From: JAJAZB01 sp964244295
GTDB taxonomy: Bacteria > Bacteroidota > Bacteroidia > Cytophagales > Spirosomataceae
NCBI GenBank assembly: GCA_964244295.1
Contig: CAXTIG010000033.1
Location: 1-64,000, forward strand
DNA: 64,000 nucleotides
Direction of reading: 5' to 3'
The notes below the pieces were generated by a model. That model was given only the letters and a program-made list of their open reading frames with translations. It was not told where the DNA came from and did no database searches. The translations under genes and the position numbers were made by a program. Position 1 is the stretch's first letter, and the number at the start of each line of letters is the position of its first letter. Positions 17,072-27,300 of this stretch are shown in pieces.

Positions 17072-17237
17072 GAACGCTGGAACGGCTGGCGGGACATTTA
17101 AAAAAAGCCGCGTCAGCCAGAGGGAAAGTGGAATGAGCCAATTGCGCCCCGGTGCCGAAGGTCTGCCTGCTTGTGGCGACAGGCGCAGAACCGGGTTAGG
17201 ACGGGAAGAACTACAGAAACAAGTCATCCGGTTTCCG

Positions 17238-17245
17238 TAGTTTTG
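17238..17245 (+). promoter_or_regulatory. Candidate -7 box of the Crp-family gene
   Basis: TAGTTTTG matches TAnnTTTG and lies 11 nt before the ATG at 17257. No convincing -33 box was found, and the rest of the 185-bp gap shows nothing else. Confidence 0.35.
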
Positions 17246-17256
17246 TCCAGCCCTTC

Positions 17257-17826
17257 ATGACCCATCTGCTCGAAGCCCACATCCGCGCCCGCATCGGCGG
17301 CGACGACGCGAACCTGGACGAGGTACTCGCCGCCTTCATTCCCCGGAAAGTCCGGCGCAACGAGGTGTTGCTCCGGGCCGGGGAGGTGTGCCAGCACTGT
17401 TATTTCGTGGCGAAAGGCTGCATCCAGGTGTTTGTCAGCAGCGAGGCGGGCGACGAAACCAGCCGCGATTTTGTGTTTGAAAACAACTGGCTTACCGACA
17501 TCTACGGGTTTGCCAACCAACAGCCCTCGAAGGAATTTTTCCGGGCCACCGAGCCGTCGGAAGTGCTATCCATTCACCGCGAAAACTTCGGACGGTTGCA
17601 GCAGCAGGTTCCCCAGTTCGAGCAGGTTTACCGGCAGGTTATCGAACTGTCCTACGCCAATGCCGTCTACCGGGTCAACACCCTCATCGCGCTCGATGCC
17701 CTGGAGCGGGTGCGCTGGTTAATGCAACACCAGCCCCGAATCCTATCGCGGCTTTCCAATCGAATGGTGGCCTCTTACCTCGGCATTTCGCCCGAAACCC
17801 TGAGCCGACTCAAAATGAAATTGTAG
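17257..17826 (+). CDS. Crp/Fnr family transcriptional regulator
   Basis: A 189-residue protein with an N-terminal cyclic-nucleotide-binding-like beta barrel (about 20-125) and a short C-terminal winged helix (SNRMVASYLGISPETLSRLKMKL). The barrel lacks the arginine/serine cassette of true cAMP sensors as far as I can see, so the ligand is unknown. It may control the YCII and DoxX-like genes downstream. Confidence 0.88.
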   Translation: MTHLLEAHIRARIGGDDANLDEVLAAFIPRKVRRNEVLLRAGEVCQHCYFVAKGCIQVFVSSEAGDETSRDFVFENNWLTDIYGFANQQPSKEFFRATEPSEVLSIHRENFGRLQQQVPQFEQVYRQVIELSYANAVYRVNTLIALDALERVRWLMQHQPRILSRLSNRMVASYLGISPETLSRLKMKL

Positions 17827-17878
17827 CCCCACGTTGGGGGTGGAAAGTCGAAACGTTGACAAAAGTCAACGTTGGGGC
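17826..17878. repeat. Inverted repeat after the Crp-family gene
   Basis: A 9-bp perfect stem, AACGTTGAC-AAAA-GTCAACGTT (17852-17873), preceded by a related CCCCACGTTGGGG dyad. It follows the stop codon directly and could act as a transcription end or mRNA hairpin, but it has no U-tract. Confidence 0.55.
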
Positions 17879-17937
17879 GATTCGTGGCGCAGACCTTTGC
17901 CTCGGCAATAAGGCCAACCACCAATTCCATTTTAACG

Positions 17938-18285
17938 ATGAAAGAATACCTGCTTTTGTTTCACAACGTCGGGGGCGATGGGCAGTACATCTCCACGCTG
18001 GCCGATATGCAAGAGGATATGCCCAAGTGGCAGCAATGGATTGGGCACATCGCCCAACAGGGCAAACTGGTTTCCACCCAACCCATTGAGTACGACGGGG
18101 CCGTACTCAGCAACGGGGGCCTGGCCGGGGGGCCGTACCTGCGCGAGGGCGAACTGGTGGTGGGCTACGTGCTGTGCCGGGCCGAAAGCCGGGAGGAAGT
18201 GGTGGAGTGGAGCCGGACCTGTCCGATACTGAAGTACCCGCTCGGTCGGGTGGAAATCCGGGCCGTCATGCCGTTTGCGCTTTAA
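17938..18285 (+). CDS. YCII-related protein
   Basis: A 115-residue protein with the YciI/DGPF ferredoxin-like fold, starting MKEYLLLFHNVGGDGQ. The open frame runs 22 codons further upstream but that part is not protein-like, so the start at 17938 was chosen. Family members in this size class often accompany ECF sigma factors or stress regulators. Function unknown. Confidence 0.8.
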   Translation: MKEYLLLFHNVGGDGQYISTLADMQEDMPKWQQWIGHIAQQGKLVSTQPIEYDGAVLSNGGLAGGPYLREGELVVGYVLCRAESREEVVEWSRTCPILKYPLGRVEIRAVMPFAL

Positions 18286-18307
18286 TCAACCCTCTTTTTC
18301 TACGACC

Positions 18308-18703
18308 ATGAACAAACTCATTGGCCTGGGGCGCTGGCTCTTCGTGCTGCCCTTCACCATGTACATCCTGCTTCACTTTGGCAAACCCGACGCAGGGGCG
18401 GCGTTCGTACCGGCCTGGCTGCCGTTTCCGCTGGCCTGGAACTACGTCACCGGCGTGTGCGTACTGTTGTTTATCGTCAGTTGCGTGTGGGGAAAATTCG
18501 ACAAACTGGCCGCTCTGTTCATGGCGCTTTACGTGTTTCTGATGATTTTCCTGGTTCACCTGCCACGCGCCGCCACGAGCGAGAACGACCTGCTCAACAT
18601 TTTCCGCAACACCATCGTCGTGGGGGGCCTGCTGATGTACGCCGGGGCCTACGCTCGCGACAAGCGATTGTCGTTCACCACCCGCAAACCCCTCCTGGAT
18701 TAA
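18308..18703 (+). CDS. DoxX-like small integral membrane protein
   Basis: A 131-residue protein with four hydrophobic segments (about 8-24, 42-62, 67-85 and 103-120). The pattern fits the DoxX/SURF4-like family, whose members are linked to redox balance at the membrane. It starts 22 bp after the YCII gene on the same strand, so the pair is probably one unit. It converges on the minus-strand oxidoreductase gene with only 9 bp between them. Confidence 0.7.
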   Translation: MNKLIGLGRWLFVLPFTMYILLHFGKPDAGAAFVPAWLPFPLAWNYVTGVCVLLFIVSCVWGKFDKLAALFMALYVFLMIFLVHLPRAATSENDLLNIFRNTIVVGGLLMYAGAYARDKRLSFTTRKPLLD

Positions 18704-18712
18704 AGGCTTTTC

Positions 18713-20743
18713 TCACCTCGCCACCCACTGCACCGCATCGGCCACCACCGCCCCGTCGGCTCCCTGATTCGTGATTTCGACGTAAGATTTTACCCCGGCG
18801 GGGAAAGCAAACGTGCCGAGTTTCACCCAGGTGCCGGAGGTTTGGCCGGAGACCTGAATCTGGTCGCGTTTCAGCGTCACCGTTTGCGTTTTCTGGCCGT
18901 CGTTCAGCAAAAAACTGCTTTGTGCGGCGGCGTCGGGGCGGCGGGGGAGGTAGGCGTAGAGGTCGTATTGGCCGGTTTTGGGGAGGGTGGGGCTGAAGCG
19001 AACCGTTTTAACGGTTTCCCCTCCCGCGCCGCTGGCCCGCCAGTACGAGCGCCCGTAGCCACCCGCTTTTTCCACCGTCCACTCGCCGGTGCGGGTCACG
19101 CCGCTGGGCGCGTCGTTGTCCACCACTACGTCGGGCGTGGAGCCGTCGAGGAGCGGGTTTTCGAGAAGAATTTTCTGAATCGCCTTCACGTCCACGGCCT
19201 GCACCGCTGTTTTTTTGTCAATCGCCAGACTCGCCGCCACCGCCGCCGATTGGGCCAACACCATGAACACCGGTTCCATCCGAATCGAGCCGTAGGCAAT
19301 GTGCGTGGCCGAGAGGCAGATCGGCACGAGCAAATTGCTGCACTCGCCCGCTTTGGGAATCAGCGAGCGGTAGGCAATCGGGTAGGGGGGGAAGCCGCCC
19401 ACCTGCACGTCGCCTTCGTTTTTAACCATCTTTTTCCCGTCTTTTTCGATGACAATTCGCTGGCAATTGTGCGAATCCATCGTGTAGGCGGCCATGCCCA
19501 CGGCGTCGGGTACGGTTTCCTTGCCTTCGCAGTTGGCCTGGGTCATCACGTAGGCCCCGACCATCCGCCGCGCTTCGCGGACGTACATCTGCGGCGACCA
19601 GTTTCCGTTGTCCACGTACTCGTCTTTGGCGTAGCCCCAGCGCAGCATTTCGCGGCGGTGGTGTTCGGGCATTCGCGGGTCGTGGCCGATGAAGTAGAGC
19701 AAGTTCTTCGTGTAGCGTTCGTGGGCTTTCTGAATCTCGGCCCGGCGGGCGTAACTGGCCTCCGGGTAGTCGTGGTTCATCCCAATCAGGTCGGTCGAAA
19801 ACGCCCCGTAGTTGTTGATGTCCGTTTTCTGGTTGGGCATGAAGTCGAACTTCAGCAGGTTGACCATGTTGGGCAAAGGCTTGGCGGCCAGCGAGCGGAG
19901 CAGGAGTTCGAACTTCGTGGAGTCGTAGTCGGCGGGCCTCGTGATTTCAATGCGGTTGGCCGGGTCGCTGCTCAGGCAGATGCGGAAGTTGTAGGTCTGC
20001 ACCAGTTTGTCGCCGGAGCCTTTCGGAGCCAGTTTTGCGTCGCTGATGCCCCAGAGCAGGCCGCTTTCGGGCTTGCCGGGAATCTTGTACGGGTCCACGC
20101 CGTCGGCGAACTGGTGTTTTTCGAGTAGCTGCACGCCGTTGTAGGTTTCGCCGTACTGCGCATTCGCTTCGCGCCCGACCGTGTAGCTGACGCCCGCTTT
20201 CGCCATCAAATCGCCTTCGTAGGTGGCGTCGATGAAGATTTTGGCCTGAATCTGCTGGGCGGTCGGCTCGCCATTTTTGGGTGCCGACGAGGTTTCAAGC
20301 CCAATTTCCTGAATTGCCCCACCCGTTTTTTTCACCGAAGAAAGCCGGTGATTGTACAGCACCGGCACGTTAGCCCGCTGGATGTATTCCTGAAACAACT
20401 TCTCGGCCACGCCCGGCTCGAACACCCACTGCTCGAAGCTGCCGTAGTGCTTGCCCAAGCGGCGGTAGTAGTCGAGGGCCAGGCCGTTGATGGCGTACTT
20501 GTTGCCGATGTCGGTGTAGCCCAGCCCGCCGGAGGTCAGCCCGCCGAGGCGGCGGCCCGGTTCGATGAGCAGCACCGATTTGCCTAGCTTTTTGGCCGAA
20601 TACGCGGCCATCACGCCCGCCGAGGTGCCGCCGTACACGCAGACATCGACGGTGGTGGGGAGGCGATCCGGCGTTCCGGTTTGGGAAAACGCGGGCGAGG
20701 TTAGGGCGGTTAGGCCGAAAAACAAGGGTAGGATTCGGTTCAT
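18713..20743 (-). CDS. Secreted FAD-dependent oxidoreductase with golvesin-like C-terminal domain
   Basis: A 676-residue protein starting MNRILPLFFGLTALTSPAFS (signal peptide). Upstream codons belong to a palindromic repeat and were excluded. Residues about 32-540 form an FAD-binding oxidoreductase (PF12831 type): dinucleotide motif VYGGTSAGVMAA, then RRLGGLTSGGLGYTD, and IDATYEGDLMAKAG. The last 120 residues resemble the golvesin C-terminal or xanthan-lyase-associated beta domain (ending VVADAVQWVAR). It is the last gene of the SusC-SusD-oxidoreductase cluster and is a paralogue of the next gene upstream. Substrate unknown; a sugar or glycan is suggested by context only. Confidence 0.85.
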   Translation of the reverse strand: MNRILPLFFGLTALTSPAFSQTGTPDRLPTTVDVCVYGGTSAGVMAAYSAKKLGKSVLLIEPGRRLGGLTSGGLGYTDIGNKYAINGLALDYYRRLGKHYGSFEQWVFEPGVAEKLFQEYIQRANVPVLYNHRLSSVKKTGGAIQEIGLETSSAPKNGEPTAQQIQAKIFIDATYEGDLMAKAGVSYTVGREANAQYGETYNGVQLLEKHQFADGVDPYKIPGKPESGLLWGISDAKLAPKGSGDKLVQTYNFRICLSSDPANRIEITRPADYDSTKFELLLRSLAAKPLPNMVNLLKFDFMPNQKTDINNYGAFSTDLIGMNHDYPEASYARRAEIQKAHERYTKNLLYFIGHDPRMPEHHRREMLRWGYAKDEYVDNGNWSPQMYVREARRMVGAYVMTQANCEGKETVPDAVGMAAYTMDSHNCQRIVIEKDGKKMVKNEGDVQVGGFPPYPIAYRSLIPKAGECSNLLVPICLSATHIAYGSIRMEPVFMVLAQSAAVAASLAIDKKTAVQAVDVKAIQKILLENPLLDGSTPDVVVDNDAPSGVTRTGEWTVEKAGGYGRSYWRASGAGGETVKTVRFSPTLPKTGQYDLYAYLPRRPDAAAQSSFLLNDGQKTQTVTLKRDQIQVSGQTSGTWVKLGTFAFPAGVKSYVEITNQGADGAVVADAVQWVAR

Positions 20744-20808
20744 GGTTAGGTTCAAGAAAAACGGCACTGGGTCGGGCAAAGTACGCTGCAAAGCGTGAAC
20801 GTGGGAAC

Positions 20809-20919
20809 CGTCATGCCGAACTTGTTTCGGCATCTTCCTCTTTCAGCCCAAGCTGCTTGACTGCCAACAAGCCATTCGACCATTGAGCGGGAAGATGCCG
20901 AAACAAGTTCGGCATAACG
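20809..20919. repeat. GTCATGCCGAACTTG palindromic element
   Basis: Arms of 30 bp (20809-20838 and 20890-20919) are nearly perfect inverted copies of CGTCATGCCGAACTTGTTTC. The element lies between the two oxidoreductase genes. The same family occurs at 24180 and, as a short form, at 52074. Its sequence creates a false start reading MPKQVRHD. Confidence 0.92.
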
Positions 20920-20930
20920 GCCGCTGATTC

Positions 20931-22589
20931 TCAATTCGTCAGCCGCTGCCCATCCTTCAGCAGCACGGCCTTCAAGGTTGAGTACGGCAACCGCTGCGGC
21001 GACACCTTGTTTTCCAGCGCCAGCACCGCCGCCGTGGCCGCCGACTGGCCCAGAATCATGAACACGGGTTCCATCCGAATCGAGCCGTAGGCGATGTGGC
21101 TGGCCGACACGCAGACCGGCACCAGCAGGTTGCGGCACTCCGCTTCTTTGGGCAAAATCGAGCCGTAGGCAATCGAATACGGCTTGTCGGGGTGGACGCC
21201 GATGTCGCCTTCGTTTTGCACGAAGCCGTCGGGGCGGCCTTCCGCGGCTTTCACGTACCGCTGGGCCTGGTGCGCGTCGAGCGTGTACGAACCCATGCCG
21301 ATGGGGTTGGGCACGGCCGTTTTGCCCAGCGCGTCGGCCTCTTTCATCACGAATTCGCCCCGCATCCGCCGGGCCTCGCGGATGTACAACTGGTGCGACC
21401 AGCCGCCGTTGTCGGTGAACTCGTCTTTCGGTAAACCCCACTGCTGCATGGCTTCGTGAACGTCGGCGGGCACTTTCGGGTCGTTTTGCATGAAATACAG
21501 CAGCCCTTTCTGGTACAACTCGTGGTCGCGGATGATTTGGCGGCGGCGTTCGTAGCTGGCTTCGGGGTAGTCGTAATTTTTGCCGATGTAGTCGGTGCTG
21601 ATGGGGCCGTGGTTGTTGGTGTCGGTTTTGCGGTTGGGAATCGGGTCGTACTTGTCGAAGGTCTCGCGCCAGCCCGTGGCGTACACCCGCGCCAGCAGTT
21701 CGTAGCGGGCCGGGTCGTAACCGTCGGGTTTGGGGAAGGGGACGCGGTTGTCGGGGTGGTTGCTTAAACACATCCGAAAGCAGTACGCCTGAATCCGGTT
21801 GTCGCCCGCGTTCTTTTCGCCCACCGGCTGGGCCGAGACTTCGGGCAGCAGGCCGCTTTTGGGGTCGCCGGGGGTTTTGTACGGGCTGACGTCCTTCATG
21901 AAGTAGTGGCGGTGGTGGAACACGTCCGGCTGGACACCGTTGTGGGTTTCGCCGTACACCGAGTTGGCCTCGCGCCCGACGTGGTAGCCCACGCCCGCCG
22001 CCGCCATCAAATCGCCCTCGTAGGTGGCGTCGATGAACATCTGGCCTTCGTAGGTGTTGCCGCTCAGGGTACGGAATGAGCGAATGGCGTTTGCATTTTT
22101 CTGAATGCCCTTCGCCGACCGGTCGAGCCATTCGTCGCGGTACACGGTGAGGGTATTTTCTTTGACAAAATCCTCGAAAATGGCTTCGGCGGCGTGGGGT
22201 TCAAAAATCCACATCGTGCGGTTGGTGCCGTCGATGGCGGGCGTACCCTGGCCTTTGTTGCCGTACTCGCTTGGCGACTGCCACGTCCAGGATTCTTCTT
22301 TTTGGTAATGCTGGTAAAGCCGCCCGTAAAACTCCCGCGACAACCCGCCAATGACCTCCTTGTTGCCCGTGTCGGTGAACCCCAACCCGCCCGACGACAG
22401 CCCGCCGAGGTGCTTGTCGGGCGAAACGACGAGGACGGTTTTGCCCATTTTTTTGACCTGCACCGCCGCGATGACCGCCGCCGAAGTGCCGCCGTACACG
22501 ATGACGTCGGCCCGGCGGACGACCTGCGAACGGGCGGGAAACGCGGCCAGGGTAAGCAACCAGAGGAAACCTGCTGCTACTTTTTTCAT
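20931..22589 (-). CDS. Secreted FAD-dependent oxidoreductase
   Basis: A 552-residue paralogue of the downstream enzyme. The start MKKVAAGFLWLLTLAAFPARS gives a clean signal peptide. It has VYGGTSAAVIAA, KHLGGLSSGGLGFTD and IDATYEGDLMAAAG, as in the PF12831 family, and it lacks the extra C-terminal domain. Both copies share the segment around SASHIAYGSIRMEPVFM near the C-terminus. The secreted location is unusual for a flavoprotein and is a repeated feature of this family in Bacteroidota. It follows susD on the same strand. Confidence 0.86.
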   Translation of the reverse strand: MKKVAAGFLWLLTLAAFPARSQVVRRADVIVYGGTSAAVIAAVQVKKMGKTVLVVSPDKHLGGLSSGGLGFTDTGNKEVIGGLSREFYGRLYQHYQKEESWTWQSPSEYGNKGQGTPAIDGTNRTMWIFEPHAAEAIFEDFVKENTLTVYRDEWLDRSAKGIQKNANAIRSFRTLSGNTYEGQMFIDATYEGDLMAAAGVGYHVGREANSVYGETHNGVQPDVFHHRHYFMKDVSPYKTPGDPKSGLLPEVSAQPVGEKNAGDNRIQAYCFRMCLSNHPDNRVPFPKPDGYDPARYELLARVYATGWRETFDKYDPIPNRKTDTNNHGPISTDYIGKNYDYPEASYERRRQIIRDHELYQKGLLYFMQNDPKVPADVHEAMQQWGLPKDEFTDNGGWSHQLYIREARRMRGEFVMKEADALGKTAVPNPIGMGSYTLDAHQAQRYVKAAEGRPDGFVQNEGDIGVHPDKPYSIAYGSILPKEAECRNLLVPVCVSASHIAYGSIRMEPVFMILGQSAATAAVLALENKVSPQRLPYSTLKAVLLKDGQRLTN

Positions 22590-22632
22590 GCGTTTGGAGG
22601 CTAAAGCCATTTAGGAGTTCAAAATTTTTTGA

Positions 22633-22734
22633 TTGAAAAGGGGGTCACGCTGAGCGAAGTCGAAGCGCATGTGGCTGGTCAGCGTCGGCCCACCGCGCTT
22701 CGACTCCGCTCAGCGTGACCCCTTTTTTTTTCAA
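22633..22734. repeat. GTCACGCTGAGC palindromic element after susD
   Basis: Perfect or near-perfect arms at 22641-22668 and 22695-22722, extended outward by inverted AT-rich sequence (ATTGAAAAG / CTTTTTTTTTCAAT). The centre holds GTGGCTGGTCAGCGTCGGCC, also found in the elements at 27929 and 30047. The right flank contains the susD stop codon. A transcription-attenuating role between susD and the oxidoreductases is possible. Confidence 0.9.
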
Positions 22735-24158
22735 TACCCCGGATTCTGATCCAGCTTGGGGTTCACGTCGCGCTCGGTTTGGGGAATCGGGAAGAGGTTG
22801 TGCGTGGCGGGCACCACGATGGCCGGGTTCTGGGCTTTCATCGCCTCGACCAATTTGCCCGTGCGCACCAAATCGTACCAGCGGTGGCCCTCGAAGGCCA
22901 GTTCGAGGCGGCGCTCCAGCAGCACCGCGTCGCGGAACTGCGCCTGGGTCAGGCCCGCGAGGTCGGGCAGGCCCGCCCGCTTACGGATGCGGTTGATGGC
23001 CGTGAAGGCATCGGCGTTGCCCGCCGCCTGCTCGTTGAGGGCCTCGGCGTACATCAGCAGCACGTCGGCGTAGCGGAGAATGGGGTAATTGTTGCTGGCT
23101 TCGGCGTTGGCGGTGGCCGTCGGGTCAAGGTATTTGTACACGTAAGCCGGAAACGTGACGCTGGCCGGGGCGGCGGGCGTGGTGCTGGCCGAGTAGAGTT
23201 TGATGGTCACGTCGCGGCGCTTGTCGGTGGCGAGGTAGGTTTTGTAGAGGTTGTCGGTCACGGGGTCGTCGCCGAAACCGGCCACGCCGTTCACCCGGTC
23301 GAAGTTGGGCCGCATGTAGCCCTGCATCCAACTGCCTTCGCCGAAGCCGCCGCCGACGGCCTGGATCTCAAAAATGGCTTCCTTGCCGTTTTTGTTGCCA
23401 ATCGCGAACACCTCCGGGTACGTGGCCCAGAGGTCGTACACGGCCAGGTCGATGACTTCCTTCGCTTTGGCGGCGGCTTTGGGCCAATCCTGGCGGGTCA
23501 GGTAGACTTTCGCCAAAAACGCCTTCGCCGCGCCCTTCGTGGCCCGGCCCCGGTCGGCGGCGGTGTAGGTGGTGGGCAGCACGGCTTCAGCTTCGGTGAA
23601 ATCCTTGACGATTTGCGCGTACACCTCCTCGGCGGAGGCCCGCGTGACGGTCAGGTCGTTGAGCGAGGTGGTTTCGGTCACCTGCAAGGGTACACCGCCG
23701 AACAGCCGAACCAGCGTGAAGTAGTAAAACCCGCGCATGAATTTGGTTTCGGCCAGCAGGCGGTCTTTCAGCGCGGCGTCCATCGGGATGCCCGGCACGC
23801 GGGCCAGCACCGTGTTGGCGCGGTTGATGGCCCGGTAGGTGGTCGTCCAGAGGGACTGAAACGTGACGGTGGCGGGCGTAAACGTGTGCTTGTCGAGGTC
23901 GTTTTTGGGTTGGTTGGCCGTGCTGCGGCCCCCGCCCCACTCGGCGTCGTCGGTGGCCTGGTCCTGCAAAATCCACATCACCTGCATGTACAGCTCCGAA
24001 CTATTCATGAGGTCGTACACGGTGCTGACGGCGGCGCGGGCGTCGTCGGCGTTTTGGTAAAAATTGTCGGGCGTGAAGCTCGATTCGGGCGTTTGCTCCA
24101 GCACGTCGCAGGAGGCCAGCGCCGCGAGGAGCAGGAGGAAGGAGAATTTTAGTTTCAT
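22731..24158 (-). CDS. SusD/RagB family nutrient-binding outer membrane lipoprotein
   Basis: A 475-residue SusD-type protein. The start at 24158 gives a lipoprotein signal with the lipobox LAALAS-Cys at about residue 17. The SusD N-terminal region (PDNFYQNADDARAAVSTVYD) and the C-terminal RagB region (LRYADVLLMYAEALNE, ELAFEGHRWYDLVRTGKL, FPIPQTERDVNP) are clear. It caps the SusC barrel on the cell surface to capture an oligosaccharide or other polymer fragment. The ligand cannot be read from sequence. Confidence 0.95.
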   Translation of the reverse strand: MKLKFSFLLLLAALASCDVLEQTPESSFTPDNFYQNADDARAAVSTVYDLMNSSELYMQVMWILQDQATDDAEWGGGRSTANQPKNDLDKHTFTPATVTFQSLWTTTYRAINRANTVLARVPGIPMDAALKDRLLAETKFMRGFYYFTLVRLFGGVPLQVTETTSLNDLTVTRASAEEVYAQIVKDFTEAEAVLPTTYTAADRGRATKGAAKAFLAKVYLTRQDWPKAAAKAKEVIDLAVYDLWATYPEVFAIGNKNGKEAIFEIQAVGGGFGEGSWMQGYMRPNFDRVNGVAGFGDDPVTDNLYKTYLATDKRRDVTIKLYSASTTPAAPASVTFPAYVYKYLDPTATANAEASNNYPILRYADVLLMYAEALNEQAAGNADAFTAINRIRKRAGLPDLAGLTQAQFRDAVLLERRLELAFEGHRWYDLVRTGKLVEAMKAQNPAIVVPATHNLFPIPQTERDVNPKLDQNPGY

Positions 24159-24179
24159 GGTAAAAAAGTTTAGTGTGTT

Positions 24180-24290
24180 CGTCATGCCGAACTTGTTTCG
24201 GCATCTTCCCGCTGGCTGGCCGAACCGTTTGCCGGTAGCCGAGTAGCGGGCAGGCCGAGGGGAAGATGCTGAAACAAGTTCAGCATGACG
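24180..24290. repeat. GTCATGCCGAACTTG palindromic element between susC and susD
   Basis: Arms of 31 bp (24180-24210, 24260-24290), same family as 20809-20919. The two arms differ at a few places (GCCGAAC versus GCTGAAC), so the stem has tolerated G-U type changes, suggesting selection or repair on the folded form. It lies in the susC-susD gap. Confidence 0.92.
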
Positions 24291-24303
24291 AGACAGATGT
24301 TAG

Positions 24304-27300
24304 TCAAAACCCCACGTTCAACCCCAGCATCCACGTCTTCGCCGCCGGGTAGCTGGCGTAGTCGAAGCCCTGACTGCGGCTGTCCTGGCCGAAGCGGTTC
24401 ACTTCGGGGTCGTAACCCGAATAATTCGTCCAGGTGGCGTAGTTCTGGGCCGTGGCGTACACGCGCAGCGACTGAATTTTGAGCGCGTTGAGCACCCGTG
24501 CCGGGAAGTTGTAGGCCAGTTGCACATTTTTCAACCGCAGGTACGAACCGTCCTCGATTTGCCGACTCGAAATCCGGTTGGCGGGGCGGGTGGTCGTGGC
24601 GCGGGGAATGTCGGTGGCCGTGTTGGTCGGCGTCCAGCGGTTCAGCACGTCGCGGCTCTGGTTGGTGGTGCCGTTGAGGTATTCGAGCTCGAAGCGGTTG
24701 GCGTTGAGAATCTGACTGCCGGACACGCCCTGCAAAAACACGGTCAGTTCCAGGCCTTTGTACGAAAACGTATTGCTCAACCCGCCGATGAATTTGGGCT
24801 GCGCCCGCCCGATGATGGCGCGGTCGAGGTCGTCGATTTTTTTGTCCCCGTTCAAATCGGCGTAGCGGCGGTCGCCGGGTTTGCGGGCCTGCGGGTCGGC
24901 CAGGGCGGCGAGTTCGTCAGCGGTTTGGTACAGCCCGTCGGTGACGTAGCCGTAGAACGAGCCGAGCGGTTCGCCCACCCGCACGATGCCGGAGTTGAGG
25001 TTCTGGCCGATGTTGGCGACCTGCCCGGCAAAAATTTGCGGTGCCCCGCCGATGTCGAGTACCTTGTTGCGATTGAGGGCAAAATTCAGGTCGGTGTTCC
25101 ACTTGAAAATCCCGTCGGTATTTCGCGAAGAAATACTCAGTTCAAACCCCTTGTTTTCGACCCGCCCCAAATTTTTGATGGCGCTCGAATAGCCCGAGGT
25201 GCTCGGAATCGTCACGTTGAGCAGCAAATCGCGGGTGCGCTTGAGGTACGCGTCGGCGGTGAGCGTGATGCGGTCGTTGAGCAGCCCCACGTCCAGCCCC
25301 AAATCGGCCTGGCTGGTGGTTTCCCACGACAAATCGGGGTTGGCGATTTGATTCGGCCCGATGCCCGTGGCGACGGTGTTGCCGAAGACGTAATTCTGCG
25401 TACCCAGCAGCGAGTAGGCCGGGTAGTTGCCGATGCCGTCCTGGTTGCCGGTCAGGCCGTAGGTGGCGCGGAGTTTCAGGTCGCTCAACACGGGGACGGC
25501 CTTCAAAAATTCTTCTTCGGAAATCCGCCAGGCCAGCGCCGCCGAGGGGAAATACCCGTAGCGCTTGTTGGCCCCGAAGCGCGAGGAGCCGTCGGCCCGG
25601 AACGAGGCCGTGAGTAGGTATTTATCCTTGAACCCGTAATTCACCCGCGCCAGGTACGATTGCAGGCCCCAGGTGCCGATGTTCGACGAGGGCACCAGCG
25701 GCACCGAACCAGAGCCGAGGTTGCCCGTGCCGAGGTTGTCGTTGACGAAGTTGCGGGCCGAAGCGGTGCTGCTTTCGCTGCGGTTGGCCTGCTGGGTGAA
25801 CCCCACCAGGGCCGTCAGGCTGTGGACGGCGTTGAACGTGCGGGTGTAGGTGAGCAGGTTTTCGTTGAGCCAGGTCACGCCCTGGCTGTTGGACACCGAC
25901 GCCGCGCCGCCCTGCGCCAGGCCGCTGCCCACGCTGCGGGGCAGGTACGAATGCCGGTTTTGCAGCACCGCATCGATGCCCAGCACCACGCGCAGGGCCA
26001 GCGCCGGGGCGATTTGGTAATCGCCGAAGACGTTGCCGAAAATCCGGTAGGCGGTGAGCGTGTTTTTGTTCTCGCGGGCCAGCGCCGCCGGGTTGTCGGC
26101 GGTGAAGTTGGAGGGCGAAATGAGGTACGTGCCGTCGGGGTTGTAAACCGGCAAAATCGGCGGGAATTGCAGCGCGGCAATGGTCACCTGCCCCAAACTG
26201 CCCAAATCGCCGTCGGTGCGCGACTGGTTGGTGACGGTGCGGTTGACGGTCAGGCTGTTGCCGATTTTCAGCTTGCTGGTCAGCTTGCGGTCGAGGTTGA
26301 TGCGGAACGAGTAGCGGTTGAAATCCGAATTCGTCACGATGCCGCCCTGCTGGAAATACCCGCCACCGAGGGCGTACTGGGTGCGCTCGTCGCCGCCGCT
26401 GAGCGAAAGCTGGTAGTTCTGGATGGGGGCCTGGCGGAAAATCTCGTCCTGCCAGTCGGTGCCCGCGCCGAAGGCCGCCACCTGCTCCGGCGTGTACACG
26501 GCGGCGCGGCCTTCGTTGGTGTTGGCGTCGTTGACCAACTGCGCGTACTCGCTGCCGTTGAGGACGGGGTACTTCCGGCGCACGTTCTGAACGCCGTAGT
26601 AACTTTCAAAATTCACGACCGAGCGGCCCGCCTTGCCGCGCTTGGTGGTGATGATGACCACGCCGTTGGCCCCGCGCGAGCCGTAAATCGCGGTGGACGA
26701 GGCGTCTTTCAGCACCGAAATTGATTCGATGTCGCTGGGGTTGAGCGTGCTGAGGACGTTGAAATTCGACCCGCTGCCCGCGCCGTCGTTTTTGAAGGGA
26801 ATGCCGTCGATGACGTACAGCGGCTCGTTGTCGCCCTGAATCGAGTTGCCGCCGCGAATCCGAATCGTGGTCGTGCCGCCGGGCGCGCCGGAGTTTTGGG
26901 TAATCTGCACACCCGCCGCCCGGCCTTGCAGGGCCTGGTCGAGCGAAGTGACGGCCACTTTCCGGATTTCGTTGACCGGCACCGTGGCGACCGAACCCGT
27001 CAAATCACTTTTTTTCTGGGTGCCGTAACCAATCACGACCACTTCGTTGAGCGATTTGGCGTCGGCCACCAGTTGCACGTCGAGCGTGGAGCGGCTGCCC
27101 ACCGCGATTTCTTGCGGGGCGTAACCCACGAAGCTGAACACGAGCGTGCTGCCCGGCCCGTCCACGACCACGGCGTAGCGCCCGGAGCCGTCGGTGGTGC
27201 TGCCGCGCGTGGTGCCTTTCACCGACACGCTCACGCCGGTGAGCGCCTCGCCGGTTTCGCTGGCCGTGACGCGACCGCTGATGGTGACGACCTGGGGTTG

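Noticed and set aside
18842..20128. 428-codon open frame on the plus strand
   Set aside because: It is antisense to the FAD oxidoreductase, with Val/Arg/His-rich low-complexity sequence and no domain.
20744..20833. Upstream extension MPKQVRHD of the FAD oxidoreductase
   Set aside because: These codons are encoded by the GTCATGCCGAAC palindrome (the same peptide arises at other copies); the signal peptide starts at 20743.
22779..24152. 457-codon open frame on the plus strand
   Set aside because: It is antisense to susD and shows the same composition bias as other shadows.
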